From contig NZ_CP019065.1 of NCBI RefSeq assembly GCF_002951615.1, positions 1 to 64,000 of the forward strand: a DNA stretch of 64,000 nucleotides, written 5' to 3'. A program made the position numbers and the translations under genes. The notes under the pieces were generated by a model that was not told the origin of the DNA, ran no database searches, and saw nothing but the letters and a program-made list of their open reading frames with translations. Source of the DNA: Rahnella sikkimica (GTDB taxonomy: Bacteria; Pseudomonadota; Gammaproteobacteria; Enterobacterales; Enterobacteriaceae). Below, piece after piece: positions 16,114 through 24,579 of the stretch. Positions within the stretch are counted from its first letter, which is position 1. Each line of letters begins with the position of its first letter.

Positions 16114-16158
16114 TGCGCTAAGGCCGCCACGACGTTCCGTCGTGGCGGCCTTAGCGCA
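16114..16158. repeat. Perfect 21-bp inverted repeat with 3-base loop
   Basis: TGCGCTAAGGCCGCCACGAC-G and its exact complement are separated only by TTC. There is no T-run on either side, so it is not a normal terminator. On the transferred single strand it would fold into a very stable hairpin. A primer, priming-protein or ssDNA-promoter structure is the likeliest reading. Confidence 0.8.
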
Positions 16159-16355
16159 TCCGTTCCTGGTCGTTGTTTTCATCACGGTTCCGTTACCGCG
16201 CGGGGGGCTAAACCGTAGTGCTGTCTGTGTGCAAAAACAAGGGAGGATAAATGCCGCAAGCGGCCCCTTGTTTCTTGCCCCCATCCCTCACTACGGCGCC
16301 CCTGCCGCGAGATAACAGACCGTTAGATGATTTTCACAAACAGGAGAGAACCCGC

Positions 16356-16757
16356 ATGCACACACATCACGTCAACGACAACACCGCCACAAGAAAAACG
16401 CCCGAAAGATGTGCGCAAATCATCAGCGTTATCGCCGAACAACGCGCTTTATTTCGTCGTCTTGAAAGTGTGGGGGATCTGCAATTCCAGCGTGAACAGG
16501 AAGAAAAGGAAGTCGATTCGTTAGTTGGCCAGCTCGCTGAAAACGTTCTGATATACGGCGTGACTGACTGGTCATGCAGAAAACCGAAGATTTTATGGGA
16601 TATCGCCAGTTTCTGGTTTGCGGCGCAGCGGGTGGCTATCCGCGTATACGGGCAGGCCGGGCGGCTGGCGGTGGAAAATGCCCGCCACGACCTGGCTCAG
16701 ATGCTGATGCATGAAAAATACTATTGGGACGCAGAACGCAGTCCACGTAAACCGTAA
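16356..16757 (+). CDS. Unknown helical protein
   Basis: 133 residues from the ATG at 16356, chosen because of CAGGAGAG 8 bp upstream; a longer open frame from 16251 has no ribosome site. Predicted mostly helical (CAQIISVIAEQRALFRRLES, FWFAAQRVAIRVYGQAGRLA). No domain is recognised. About 640 bp of structured non-coding sequence precedes it, and a GGGGA/TCCCC hairpin lies between it and the next gene. Confidence 0.65.
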   Translation: MHTHHVNDNTATRKTPERCAQIISVIAEQRALFRRLESVGDLQFQREQEEKEVDSLVGQLAENVLIYGVTDWSCRKPKILWDIASFWFAAQRVAIRVYGQAGRLAVENARHDLAQMLMHEKYYWDAERSPRKP

Positions 16758-16815
16758 TTCATTCATTTTTCGATTTAAGGGGAGGCGTTCCCCTCTATTT
16801 TACCAGAGCTAAAAC

Positions 16816-17685
16816 ATGATCTCGATAAGTGCGCTTTCACAAAAATCAGTAACCCGTACACCGGTTGTCGTCGGTTCTGTGGTAACGACAAATTTATATT
16901 GGTTGGGGCGCGGCGTGGTGTATGAAATTCATGGAGAACAAAGGCCGGATACGGTTAAACCCCTGGGCGGCGGCGTCGTTATTTCCGGTGGTCACGCGGA
17001 ATTTGACATTGTGCATGACTGCGGAAAATTCAGCCTCCGCCTGCCGGAGTGTATTTTGCGCGGCGTACAGTGGGACGTTTTAGACGAAATAGCCGACGCG
17101 GAAGAAATTCACCGGCTATATGTGAACGCGAAAGAGAAGGAAGCAGAGGCAAAACGTGAGAAAGAGGAAAATACCACGCGATTTAATGCTGAAGTTGAGC
17201 GGTTAAGAACGGCTCCCGAATATGCGAAACTCGAACAGGGAGAGTGCAGCAGCGGAAAGTTAGCCGCAAAAAATATCCGTAAGGAGCTTAAACAGTTTAC
17301 CGGTGTAAAATTCTCTGTGCGAAACCCTCACTATGGTTCCGTTGATGTGAGCTGGGAAGATGGCCCGACGTGCGAGAAGGTGGACGCCGTGATAAAAAAA
17401 TACAAAGACGGACATTTTAACGCCATGCAGGATATTTACGAATATTTAGAAAGTCCCTTCAACAAGGTCTTTGGTTCGGCAAAATATCCCGATTCTCATC
17501 GTACCTATTCCGATGCAATGGTTGAGAAAGCGATCGCGAAAATATTGCAAGAGTTTCATCTCGGCTATGATACGCCGCCGACGGTCTCCGAATTCAGAAG
17601 CGGGATTCTGTGGTCGGAAAAACGCGAAGTATTCCTGCACGGTTTGCAGTCAAAAACTCATCAGGTATTAGGTGAAATTGAGTGA
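16816..17685 (+). CDS. LPD29-domain protein
   Basis: 289 residues. The segment AAKNIRKELKQFTGVKFSVR ... VSWEDGPTCEKVDAVIKKY ... GHFNAMQDIYEY (about residues 150-220) matches LPD29 (large polyvalent protein-associated domain 29), a domain of phage and plasmid proteins thought to be delivered or expressed early in recipients. A charged coiled coil precedes it (KEKEAEAKREKEENTTRFNA). The function is unknown. The ribosome site is weak. A GGGGTG/CACCCC hairpin just after the stop may be a terminator (17692-17711). Confidence 0.8.
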   Translation: MISISALSQKSVTRTPVVVGSVVTTNLYWLGRGVVYEIHGEQRPDTVKPLGGGVVISGGHAEFDIVHDCGKFSLRLPECILRGVQWDVLDEIADAEEIHRLYVNAKEKEAEAKREKEENTTRFNAEVERLRTAPEYAKLEQGECSSGKLAAKNIRKELKQFTGVKFSVRNPHYGSVDVSWEDGPTCEKVDAVIKKYKDGHFNAMQDIYEYLESPFNKVFGSAKYPDSHRTYSDAMVEKAIAKILQEFHLGYDTPPTVSEFRSGILWSEKREVFLHGLQSKTHQVLGEIE

Positions 17686-17876
17686 GTACATGGGGTGGCA
17701 TCTGTCACCCCTCTATTCTTCCGTTCGCTCGAATACAAGTTAGTTCGCACTGAGCTGGTTCTCTATAAATCCCCGTAATTCACGATGTAAATACAATATT
17801 TTCCATCACCTCTATACTCAGAAGTAACTCTGTTGTTCAACCGAAATAATCATATTTACGCATCATAATTTCAGAT

Positions 17877-18185
17877 TCATTCAGTAGCAGAGTTGCTGAT
17901 TTTTTTTGCTGAACCCATTCTGGATTTCTTAGGAGAATTTAATTTTTCCTTTCTGATAACTTCCTGAATTGCCTTCTCGGTAATGCGAATATCCACCAGT
18001 TCAAGCGCTGATTTTATGTCAGCAGCACTGTACCCTTTCTGGGTTGAAAGCATGACGATATCCTTACTCAGTGATGAAAGAAGGTCATCACGAGAAATTC
18101 TGTTTGGTGATAAATCAGGTAGCGCTTCTAACTTCTGCTTTGCCAGATTCAGTTGTTCCTGTGTGAAAAATTTCTGAATAGCCAT
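17877..18185 (-). CDS. Small basic protein divergent from nikA, beside oriT
   Basis: 102 residues, read away from oriT on the opposite strand to nikA. Two helical blocks (EQLNLAKQKLEALPDLSPNR, SAADIKSALELVDIRITEKA) precede a lysine- and serine-rich tail (KLNSPKKSRMGSAKK). MOBP systems of IncL/M and related plasmids often carry a small accessory mobilisation gene in this place. An accessory relaxosome or regulatory role is plausible but not shown. No catalytic motif is present. Confidence 0.7.
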   Translation of the reverse strand: MAIQKFFTQEQLNLAKQKLEALPDLSPNRISRDDLLSSLSKDIVMLSTQKGYSAADIKSALELVDIRITEKAIQEVIRKEKLNSPKKSRMGSAKKISNSATE

Positions 18186-18319
18186 TGATGTAAACCTTTC
18201 ATGATATTTGAAAACACCATTTCACCCCAAACCCACAGACCTTTCCAGTTTTTTCATTCCCTTTGACGTAAATTCAATTTTCATATATGCAGTGGCAAAT
18301 TCCGTGAAATGATAGTAAA

Positions 18320-18377
18320 ATAAGGGACAGGAAATGTTTTGTCATTACCGTCTGCACGCAGACAGCCATGACAAAAC
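18320..18377 (-). other. oriT: nick sequence plus inverted repeat
   Basis: On the bottom strand, positions 336-324 of this block read CATTTCCTG|TCCC, close to the R64/IncP nick pattern (YATCCTG|Y). The cut would fall between 18328 and 18327. Next to it are nested inverted repeats: GTTTTGTCAT (18336-18345) with ATGACAAAAC (18368-18377), and inside them GTCTGC-AC-GCAGAC (18350-18363), a typical NikA-type recognition site. The strand 5' end points toward lower coordinates, so the 18-to-1 kb side is the leading region. Confidence 0.8.
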
Positions 18378-18428
18378 TACTGGTCAGGGCTTCGCCCCGA
18401 CACCCCAGCACCGAGTTAAGGTTGAGTT

Positions 18429-18770
18429 ATGGCTAAAAGTGAAAAGCGTCAGAGGAACACATTAATTCAACTTCGTTGTACTGAAGCTGAGGCAGAGGCC
18501 ATCAAAAAGAAGGCGATGGCAGCAGGGATTTCAACGTCAGAACTGTTGCGTCGTTCCGCAATGAACCGCCGGATTATGGTGCGAACGGATATCCGAATGA
18601 TGAATGAGCTGAAGCGACTGGGTGGTCTTCAAAAACATCTGTATTCCCAAATGCATGAAACCATGACAACTGAACTTAGCCGTCAATTCTCAGAAGTTCT
18701 TTCCGGTATCGTCATTGCAATCAACGCTCTCGACATGACACCTGTCCCAGCAGAAGAGATTAAAGACTGA
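18429..18770 (+). CDS. nikA: NikA-like relaxosome accessory DNA-binding protein
   Basis: 113 residues. NTLIQLRCTEAEAEAIKKKA ... GISTSELLRRSAMNR is a ribbon-helix-helix domain of the NikA/MobB type: a strand, then two helices with the SxSELLR turn. NikA binds the oriT inverted repeat and recruits the relaxase. It lies 51 bp from the repeat, and its stop overlaps the relaxase start. Confidence 0.88.
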   Translation: MAKSEKRQRNTLIQLRCTEAEAEAIKKKAMAAGISTSELLRRSAMNRRIMVRTDIRMMNELKRLGGLQKHLYSQMHETMTTELSRQFSEVLSGIVIAINALDMTPVPAEEIKD

Positions 18771-20734
18771 TGAACGTTATCATCCCGACAAAGCGTCGCG
18801 ACAAGAAAACCAGCTTCAACAAGCTGGTGTCTTATGTCAGCACGCGTGCCGAAAAGAAAGAGGGTGACGTGGTATCCGCAGAGATTTCGAATACTCATGT
18901 TCCGGGCACAGAGTACGTCACTACTCCTGGCTTCGGACGTCTTATCAGTTATGTTGGCCGGGAAAGCCAAGAGTCATCAACTCAGATTATCAGCATGTCA
19001 CCAGAGGGCATTCAGCGAGTGCTCTCTGGTGAGGTGCTGTGTGAAACCAACTGTTTTTCTTTAGGGTCAGCAGCCGCAGAGATGAACATGACGGCGATGC
19101 AAAACCGTCATTGTAAAGATGCCGTTTATCATTTTATTCTGAGCTGGCAGGGTGATGAAGACCCGACTGCGGACGCTATTTTTTCCAGTGTTCGCTATAG
19201 TCTGGAAAGCCTCGGTATGAAAGACCATCAGTACGTCGCTGCTATTCATCGGGACACTGACAACATTCACTGTCATGTGTCTGCTAACCGTGTTCACCCG
19301 GAAACTTTTCGCGCACAAAATATGTGGAACGATGCGGACACTTTGCAGAAATGCTGTCGTGTACTGGAACGTGAATTGGGCTTTAAGGTTGATAACGGAA
19401 GCTGGAATATGGATGAGTATGGTGACCTACATCGTGCCCGTCGAAATATGCCAGCAGTACCCCGTGGTGCTGCCAAACGTGAGATTTTTTCAGACCGTGA
19501 AAGTCTTCATGGGTACGCCGTTCGTGAAACCCGTGAGGCCATTAGTCATGTAGATGAAAATGGCCGTCTGGACTGGGTATCTTTGCATAATTTACTGCAC
19601 ACCTCAGGGCTCGGATTACGTGAACAGAATGGTGGATTAGCCGTCTATGATTTGATTCGACCGGAAGGCATTAGTGTCAAAGCATCAGACGTTCACCCGG
19701 CTATCAGTCTGCCTGCAATGGAACAGCGCTTTGGTGGTTTCCAGGCGGCACCGCCGACGTTCAATCCTGAATGCCCTGAAGACGGTATCGTTACAATGGA
19801 TACAGTTTATATGCCGCAGCTGCATGTTCGTGACCAGGACATCCGTCGTGAACGTCGCGAGGCGAGGGCTGTTGTGCGTGAAATTCTTCGCGCTCGTTTT
19901 GACGCATATCGCGCAGGTTGGGAGAAGCCAGACCTGCGCGTTCGTGCCCGGTTCCATCAAATTTCGTCACACTGTATGGCGATGAAATCTCACGTACGGC
20001 AGAGCGTCCGTGACCCGTTGTTACGAAAACTTCTGTATCGTGTTGCTGAGTTTGAAAAAATGAAAGCGATGGCTGAGTTACGCCTGCAACTCCGTGAAGA
20101 ACGTAAGGAACTTGCGGAAACCGGAACGGCGCGTCCGCTCACCTGGAAACACTGGGTAGAACGTGAGGCACTACAGGGTAACGTCGCTGCCGTCAGTCAG
20201 ATGCGTGGCTGGGCATATCGGGATAAACGTAAAACACGTCAGCAGGAAAAAACAGTTGGCCAGCCTAACGCGGTTGTACATTTTGGACCAGCCGATGACG
20301 CCCCGTTGTTCCGTTCAAATGAACATGAAACCCACCTTCTACGTGACGGTACAGTTTGTTATCTTCGTGGTGGCCAGCCTGCCGTTACGGACTTTGGTGA
20401 TCGCGTGGAGGTTTACGTTTCTTCAGATGCTAAATCCGACCGTTTTAATAATGATCTGGCTGCGGAGCTTACTGTCTGGAGAAGTGGTGATCATGCTGTA
20501 GTTCAGGGTGAACCAACAGCTGTGAATCGGGTGCTTTATTCAGGTGTCGTTCGCAACCTGAACAATGATGACGGGCGTCATTTCAAGGTTAGTGACAGCA
20601 AGCAGCAGGCGAGTGTCATCGCTACGGAAATCCATTATCGTCAAAGCGATGTCATAACAGAACAGCACAGAATTGAAAGACAACCACGAGACGATGAGAA
20701 TAACCAGCCGTCTATAGCACTACCACGACCTTGA
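18770..20734 (+). CDS. nikB: MOBP relaxase, NikB/MobA-like
   Basis: 654 residues. The N-terminus MNVIIPTKRRDKKTSFNKLV parallels R64 NikB. The catalytic histidine motif HRDTDNIHCHVSANRVHPET is at about residues 160-180. The upstream block SFNKLVSYVSTR contains the candidate tyrosine, and YHFILSW...DEDPTADAIF lies between. It nicks oriT and stays bound to the 5' end. It is shorter than R64 NikB (about 900) and closer to the roughly 650-residue relaxases of IncL/M plasmids. The repeated blocks seen in R64 NikB are mostly absent, while the C-terminal WAYRDKRK region remains. Confidence 0.92.
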   Translation: MNVIIPTKRRDKKTSFNKLVSYVSTRAEKKEGDVVSAEISNTHVPGTEYVTTPGFGRLISYVGRESQESSTQIISMSPEGIQRVLSGEVLCETNCFSLGSAAAEMNMTAMQNRHCKDAVYHFILSWQGDEDPTADAIFSSVRYSLESLGMKDHQYVAAIHRDTDNIHCHVSANRVHPETFRAQNMWNDADTLQKCCRVLERELGFKVDNGSWNMDEYGDLHRARRNMPAVPRGAAKREIFSDRESLHGYAVRETREAISHVDENGRLDWVSLHNLLHTSGLGLREQNGGLAVYDLIRPEGISVKASDVHPAISLPAMEQRFGGFQAAPPTFNPECPEDGIVTMDTVYMPQLHVRDQDIRRERREARAVVREILRARFDAYRAGWEKPDLRVRARFHQISSHCMAMKSHVRQSVRDPLLRKLLYRVAEFEKMKAMAELRLQLREERKELAETGTARPLTWKHWVEREALQGNVAAVSQMRGWAYRDKRKTRQQEKTVGQPNAVVHFGPADDAPLFRSNEHETHLLRDGTVCYLRGGQPAVTDFGDRVEVYVSSDAKSDRFNNDLAAELTVWRSGDHAVVQGEPTAVNRVLYSGVVRNLNNDDGRHFKVSDSKQQASVIATEIHYRQSDVITEQHRIERQPRDDENNQPSIALPRP

Positions 20735-20844
20735 GGGATTTGATGCGAGGCACATAGATATATCAGTATTTATAAGTCGCTGATTGCACAGGGGTTGGAG
20801 CCTGTACAACCAGCTAACCACAACAACCTTACTAGGAGGCTGCA

Positions 20845-21117
20845 ATGGCTGCCATCGATCCTATTCAATTTTCACCTTTGCGCAAGTTTTTTCCAGAATT
20901 GACTGAAATACAATCAGTACACGTTTGTATGTTGGTCTTCGGGGGAATATCCGTTGAAGATATTGCTGAACTCAGAGAAGTTACCTCGGATACTGTTAAG
21001 GAATCCCTCAACTCTACTCAGAAGCGTCTCGGTGTCAGCTCAATGAAATTATTGCGTGCAATAGTTATTAGCAGGGTACTGATGAGTATTTCGCTGTATT
21101 TGTATAATGAAAATTGA
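20845..21117 (+). CDS. LuxR-type HTH regulator
   Basis: 90 residues. LTEIQSVHVCMLVFGGISVE and IAELREVTSDTVKESLNSTQ, followed by KRLGVSSMKLLRAIV, form a GerE/LuxR C-terminal helix-turn-helix without any sensor domain. A strong AGGAGG ribosome site is present. It lies between the mobilisation genes and the pilus/tra clusters and so could control transfer gene expression. Two candidate terminators follow. Confidence 0.8.
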   Translation: MAAIDPIQFSPLRKFFPELTEIQSVHVCMLVFGGISVEDIAELREVTSDTVKESLNSTQKRLGVSSMKLLRAIVISRVLMSISLYLYNEN

Positions 21118-21164
21118 GTTAATTATTATTTAAACTCAAATTTAAAAATCTCAATCTTCCTAAG

Positions 21165-21190
21165 CCTGCGAATTTTGCAGGATTTTATTT
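21165..21190 (+). terminator. Candidate terminator after the LuxR-type gene
   Basis: CCTGC (21165-21169) pairs with GCAGG (21177-21181) and is followed by ATTTTATTTATT. The stem is short but the T-rich tail is good. Confidence 0.55.
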
Positions 21191-21220
21191 ATTAATTAAT
21201 ATTTTCAATGAGATATATCA

Positions 21221-21243
21221 CCCCCCTATAAAAAGGGGGGTTT
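21221..21243 (+). terminator. C6/G6 hairpin, possible terminator
   Basis: CCCCCC, an 8-base AT-rich loop, then GGGGGG and TTT. The T-run is short. The loop is nearly all A/T. Confidence 0.45.
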
Positions 21244-21318
21244 ACATAATTAGGAAAAATCCTATCTAATACTTACATTGCTAACACAAACCATACAGTT
21301 GCTCACGGGAATGCATTC

Positions 21319-21528
21319 ATGCCTGCTCACTATAATAAAAAAGGGATGTCGGTCCTTCTTAGACTGACTCCTGAGATGACTAAAATGTTAAGTGAGGCTG
21401 CTGACCGTTCTGGCCGCAGTAATACCCGTGAAGCGTATGTTCGTCTCGAAGACCATTTAAAGGCTTTTACCGATCTCGCCACACCAGGGCGCCGTTTTAC
21501 TGCCGAAGGCAGCGATACAGATAAATAA
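21319..21528 (+). CDS. Ribbon-helix-helix protein (Arc/TraY-like)
   Basis: 69 residues. GMSVLLRLTPEMTKMLSEAA and DRSGRSNTREAYVRLEDHL follow the Arc/TraY pattern: a strand binding the DNA groove, then two helices with SGRSxxxE. TraY-type proteins act in relaxosome assembly or as transfer regulators. It stands alone between two terminators, so it probably has its own promoter in the 200-bp gap upstream. Confidence 0.82.
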   Translation: MPAHYNKKGMSVLLRLTPEMTKMLSEAADRSGRSNTREAYVRLEDHLKAFTDLATPGRRFTAEGSDTDK

Positions 21529-21537
21529 TCTCTCTTG

Positions 21538-21565
21538 CCGGCATTTATAATGCCGGACTTTTTTT
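21538..21565 (+). terminator. Rho-independent terminator
   Basis: CCGGCATT/AATGCCGG with a 3-base loop, then AC and seven T. It directly follows the ribbon-helix-helix gene. Confidence 0.9.
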
Positions 21566-22123
21566 GAAACTTTATTATGCGCACTCTCACGGGTACGCAG
21601 GGTGTCCCATTATCTTTTCCCGGATGCTCGCTCTTTAACAACGTGCCCGTTTAATCCTGATCTCAAGGTCCTCTCTTGCCGGCATGCATTGCTAATGTGC
21701 GGAAGATGTCCGGAGGCTAAGTCATGGCCTGCCACACATCAGGAGAACCCGCCGGAAGGCGGGGCGGTGTAAAGAGCGAAACTATTAACTAATTTGTTTT
21801 TTGCGCTCATTTCACTGGCCGGGACAACGCGAAGTCGGAATTGTGGTGCGTTACCGTTATCCCCCTACGTACAAATTCGATGTATCCATTTCATGTCCCG
21901 GGGCGATCCGTCGGGCAACCTGTATCTGGAGACGATTAGCACTGCACTATCGTGCGGTCGTGAACGGGCATCCCTGATGGTATCAATCCACATACGCTAA
22001 GTGACAAAGAGCATTCTGTGCAGGCCCACTCCTTTGTGAGTGGGTCGGCCCGGAACCGCTTACGCAGTATATCTTTCTGCTTTATCTGTTGCCCAGGTTG
22101 GTGGGTAGAATTTGAGGTGAAAT
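21566..22123. other. 558-bp gap without a supported gene
   Basis: No frame here has both a ribosome site and protein-like composition. A CCCACTC/GAGTGGG hairpin lies near 22025-22044. The stretch GGAGAACCCGCCGGAAGGCG near 21740-21760 also folds. It could hold a small RNA or the control region for the downstream genes, but I see nothing decisive. Confidence 0.35.
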
Positions 22124-22498
22124 ATGAAACTGACAAAAAGAAAACGTGAAGTGTTGCGCACGAAGTTTGGTGGTTGCTGTGCCTTCTGTGGCAGTGATCT
22201 CCCTGCCCGCGGATGGCACGTAGAAGACATCGGGGAGGTGTATGTTGACGACGGTATTGCTCCCGTCTGCACTGAGTGCCACTCTTCACGCGGTAATGCC
22301 TCTCCCGAAGCGTTTCGCTCCATGCTTGCCGAACAAGTAGAGCGAGCAGAGAGGCACAGCATCAATTTTCGCACAGCTCTGCGCTTTGGCCTGGTCAGTC
22401 CGACCCTTACCCCTGTTAAATTCTGGTTCGAACGGTGTATCGCTGAGCGCTCAGAATCCACTTCAGTCTCTTCTCTCAACATTAGTTCTGCTGCCTGA
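22124..22498 (+). CDS. HNH-nuclease-like protein
   Basis: 124 residues. CCAFCGSDL and APVCTECHSSRGN give two CxxC pairs around GWHVEDI, the layout of an HNH zinc-coordinating nuclease (first His in GWHVED, closing block CxxCHxxRG). The canonical Asn/His near the end is replaced by His-Ser-Ser, so catalysis is uncertain. The ribosome site is GAGGTGAA. It stands alone upstream of the pilus cluster. It could be a homing-type nuclease, a defence protein, or an inactive relative. Confidence 0.7.
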   Translation: MKLTKRKREVLRTKFGGCCAFCGSDLPARGWHVEDIGEVYVDDGIAPVCTECHSSRGNASPEAFRSMLAEQVERAERHSINFRTALRFGLVSPTLTPVKFWFERCIAERSESTSVSSLNISSAA

Positions 22499-22539
22499 AG
22501 GCAGGTCATTCAACTACTATTTATTTTGGGAAATTTCAA

Positions 22540-23151
22540 ATGAACCGAGTTTTAATGCGGCGGGCATCACTTTGCCTCGCATTGCTATCACCACTGCTCG
22601 TTGCGTCATGCTCTACATCTACTCAGGGTTTACCTGCTGTGCCGGTGGCACAGCAGTGTGCAGATTGTGTATTTTTTCAAGTTAAGACTTGGTTTTTTAC
22701 GCCAGATTCAGCAGCAGGGATGCAGGATGTTTTACGGAGCTTGCAGAGTATTTCTCCTTCGTCGCTAAATGAAGGGGATAGACTTCGAATCATTCCTCGT
22801 TCACATGACCGTGCAGTTCCGGGGATTTTCAGTGAACATGGTAGAGTTGATTTGATAACTGAAACCTCATCAGTAACTACTCCTGGGCACCCTATCCCCT
22901 TCGTCACGGGGTCGTCGGCGGGAGTGTTCACCGCAGTACTCAACCCCTTGCCTTTTTCTGGCAAATTCCCCTTGAACTTCGTCAGTTTCGAACTCAGCGC
23001 AAACCTGCCCGAAGGAGGAAGTGCCATACCTGTGAATAAGGTATTTAACTCGGGCCGGATTAAATTTCACAATGGCGAGTCGCTGCTTCTCATCCAGCAG
23101 GTCAAAGACAAGTATGTCGTCTGGCTCGTTCGTGCCGACTTTCCCATTTGA
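22540..23151 (+). CDS. Predicted lipoprotein
   Basis: 203 residues. The lipoprotein signal is clear: RRASLCLALLSPLLVASCST, with the lipobox VASC at about residues 21-24. The mature part has paired cysteines (QQCADCVFF) and a possible beta-rich fold. It lies upstream of the pilus operon where R64 has pilI, pilJ and pilK, so a role at the cell surface in transfer is possible. I do not recognise the family. Confidence 0.7.
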   Translation: MNRVLMRRASLCLALLSPLLVASCSTSTQGLPAVPVAQQCADCVFFQVKTWFFTPDSAAGMQDVLRSLQSISPSSLNEGDRLRIIPRSHDRAVPGIFSEHGRVDLITETSSVTTPGHPIPFVTGSSAGVFTAVLNPLPFSGKFPLNFVSFELSANLPEGGSAIPVNKVFNSGRIKFHNGESLLLIQQVKDKYVVWLVRADFPI

Positions 23152-23578
23152 GGTGAGGGTGGGTATTTTCAGAGATACGATGTTCGCTCAGTTGGAAGGG
23201 GGCGAGTTTTCAACAGACGAGATTGTTATCGACTAACCCGCCCCGGCGGAGTTTGCCGTTTTTGGAGGGATGAATTTCTTATGAAGTAGCAAAACGGGAA
23301 GACCGCAGGCGAATGTCAATGCAACAGTCATGATGTTGCCCTGAGTCGCTAAGTTTGGCGAGCCTGTGTAACGACGGGTCAAGGTTCCTACATCAAAAAT
23401 AGTTCCGGTAAAGCAGCACGACAGCCAGACGTGCACCGGTTATCAGCGGCGATTGAGCGACAGAAGACTCAAAGGCATGAGCGCGGTCACTGCGAGAGTG
23501 TGGCGCAATAATCTGTTGCAGACTCTCCTGCGTTAATCCATTTACAGAAACATCCCCTGCATCTCCGGAGTCACTTCT
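23152..23578. other. 427-bp gap upstream of pilL
   Basis: No convincing gene; an 18-codon ATG frame at about 23180 is too short to support. It probably contains the promoter of the pil operon, but no clear -35/-10 pair was identified. Confidence 0.35.
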
Positions 23579-24577
23579 ATGTCTTTTACCGAACGGGCAG
23601 GGCTGTTTCCGGTCCTGCTGTTGACCGGCTGTGCGTCACCGGCCACCGTCACCGGACCGCCTTCAGGCAGCGTGGTGGACGGCTATCTCACGCGAAGCGC
23701 CGCCGATATTAGTGCCATGCAGTATCGACTTCACCAGAGCGGACCGTCCGCACAGCGGCCAGTTTCGCCTTCAGCCGCTAAACCGTTAACGCCGCTGTTG
23801 TCTCGACCTGCGTTATTTCCCGCGCCTTCCATCAAACCGTCTGTTGTGAGCGTGACGCCGCCTAGTTCAGGTGCCGGTCCCGCCGATGGTTTCGTGCGGC
23901 TGGGGGGCGCTGCACCGACGCTGCGTTCTGCTCTGCGAAAAATCGTCCCGCCCGGACATACGTTGGTGTTTGATAAGACGGTCTTCCCCGACTCGCCCGA
24001 ATTGTGGCAGTGGTCGGGTAATGATCGTTGGGTGAACGTGGCGAACAAACTGCTGGCCACACGCGGTCTTAAGGCAACCATCAATGAGGCCGGTCACACG
24101 GTGGCCGTTGAACCGATACAGTCCGCTCAGTCAGCAAAAATCACAGGTAAAGTTGTCGGCACACCGATGTTGGTCGGGCCGGTAAAACCTGCGGACTTAG
24201 ATCCTCATAACCGAAATCCGTTCCGGGGGGCGTCTTCTCCCCAGGTGAATGGCGGCGTTGTTAAGCCGGGTTCCTTTGTCCAGGTCAGAACACCTGCGCC
24301 TGCCATGAAAGTCTGGAAGATAGATAAAGGCTCCACGCTCCGGCAGGGATTTATGCTCTGGGCCACACAGGAGAATTGTCGGCCCGAAAAAGGCAAATGG
24401 ACGGTGCGCTGGGATACGGGAACGGACTATCCGGTCGATTTTCCCCTGAACTTCACCGCCTCCAACTTTGAAGATGCAACGGCCCAGCTCTTTATCCTGT
24501 GGCGCCATGCGCAGGTACCACTCTTCGTTAATGGCTATCGGCAGCAGTGCCTGATAGTTATCAGTGACGGGAAATAA
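23579..24577 (+). CDS. pilL: PilL, type IV pilus lipoprotein
   Basis: 332 residues. Lipoprotein signal LFPVLLLTGCASP with the lipobox at residues 15-18. The middle block LRSALRKIVPPGHTLVFDK is a secretin-associated (TcpQ-like) fold. The C-terminal block WKIDKGSTLRQGFMLWATQE, ending in FVNGYRQQCLIVI, is the TcpQ C-terminal domain of PilL. It works with the secretin PilN in the outer membrane. A proline-rich linker lies at about 55-90. It is the first gene of the pil cluster. Confidence 0.88.
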   Translation: MSFTERAGLFPVLLLTGCASPATVTGPPSGSVVDGYLTRSAADISAMQYRLHQSGPSAQRPVSPSAAKPLTPLLSRPALFPAPSIKPSVVSVTPPSSGAGPADGFVRLGGAAPTLRSALRKIVPPGHTLVFDKTVFPDSPELWQWSGNDRWVNVANKLLATRGLKATINEAGHTVAVEPIQSAQSAKITGKVVGTPMLVGPVKPADLDPHNRNPFRGASSPQVNGGVVKPGSFVQVRTPAPAMKVWKIDKGSTLRQGFMLWATQENCRPEKGKWTVRWDTGTDYPVDFPLNFTASNFEDATAQLFILWRHAQVPLFVNGYRQQCLIVISDGK

Positions 24578-24579
24578 AG

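Noticed and set aside
16114..16158. 21-bp hairpin as a terminator
   Set aside because: No T-run on either side and the loop is only three bases.
15767..16315. 182-residue open frame over the second 77-bp repeat and the 21-bp hairpin
   Set aside because: Sequence is low in protein character and crosses a perfect palindrome. Explained by GC-rich structured DNA.
23233..23436. 67-residue minus-strand frame upstream of pilL
   Set aside because: No ribosome site or motif. Signal-like stretch is insufficient evidence.
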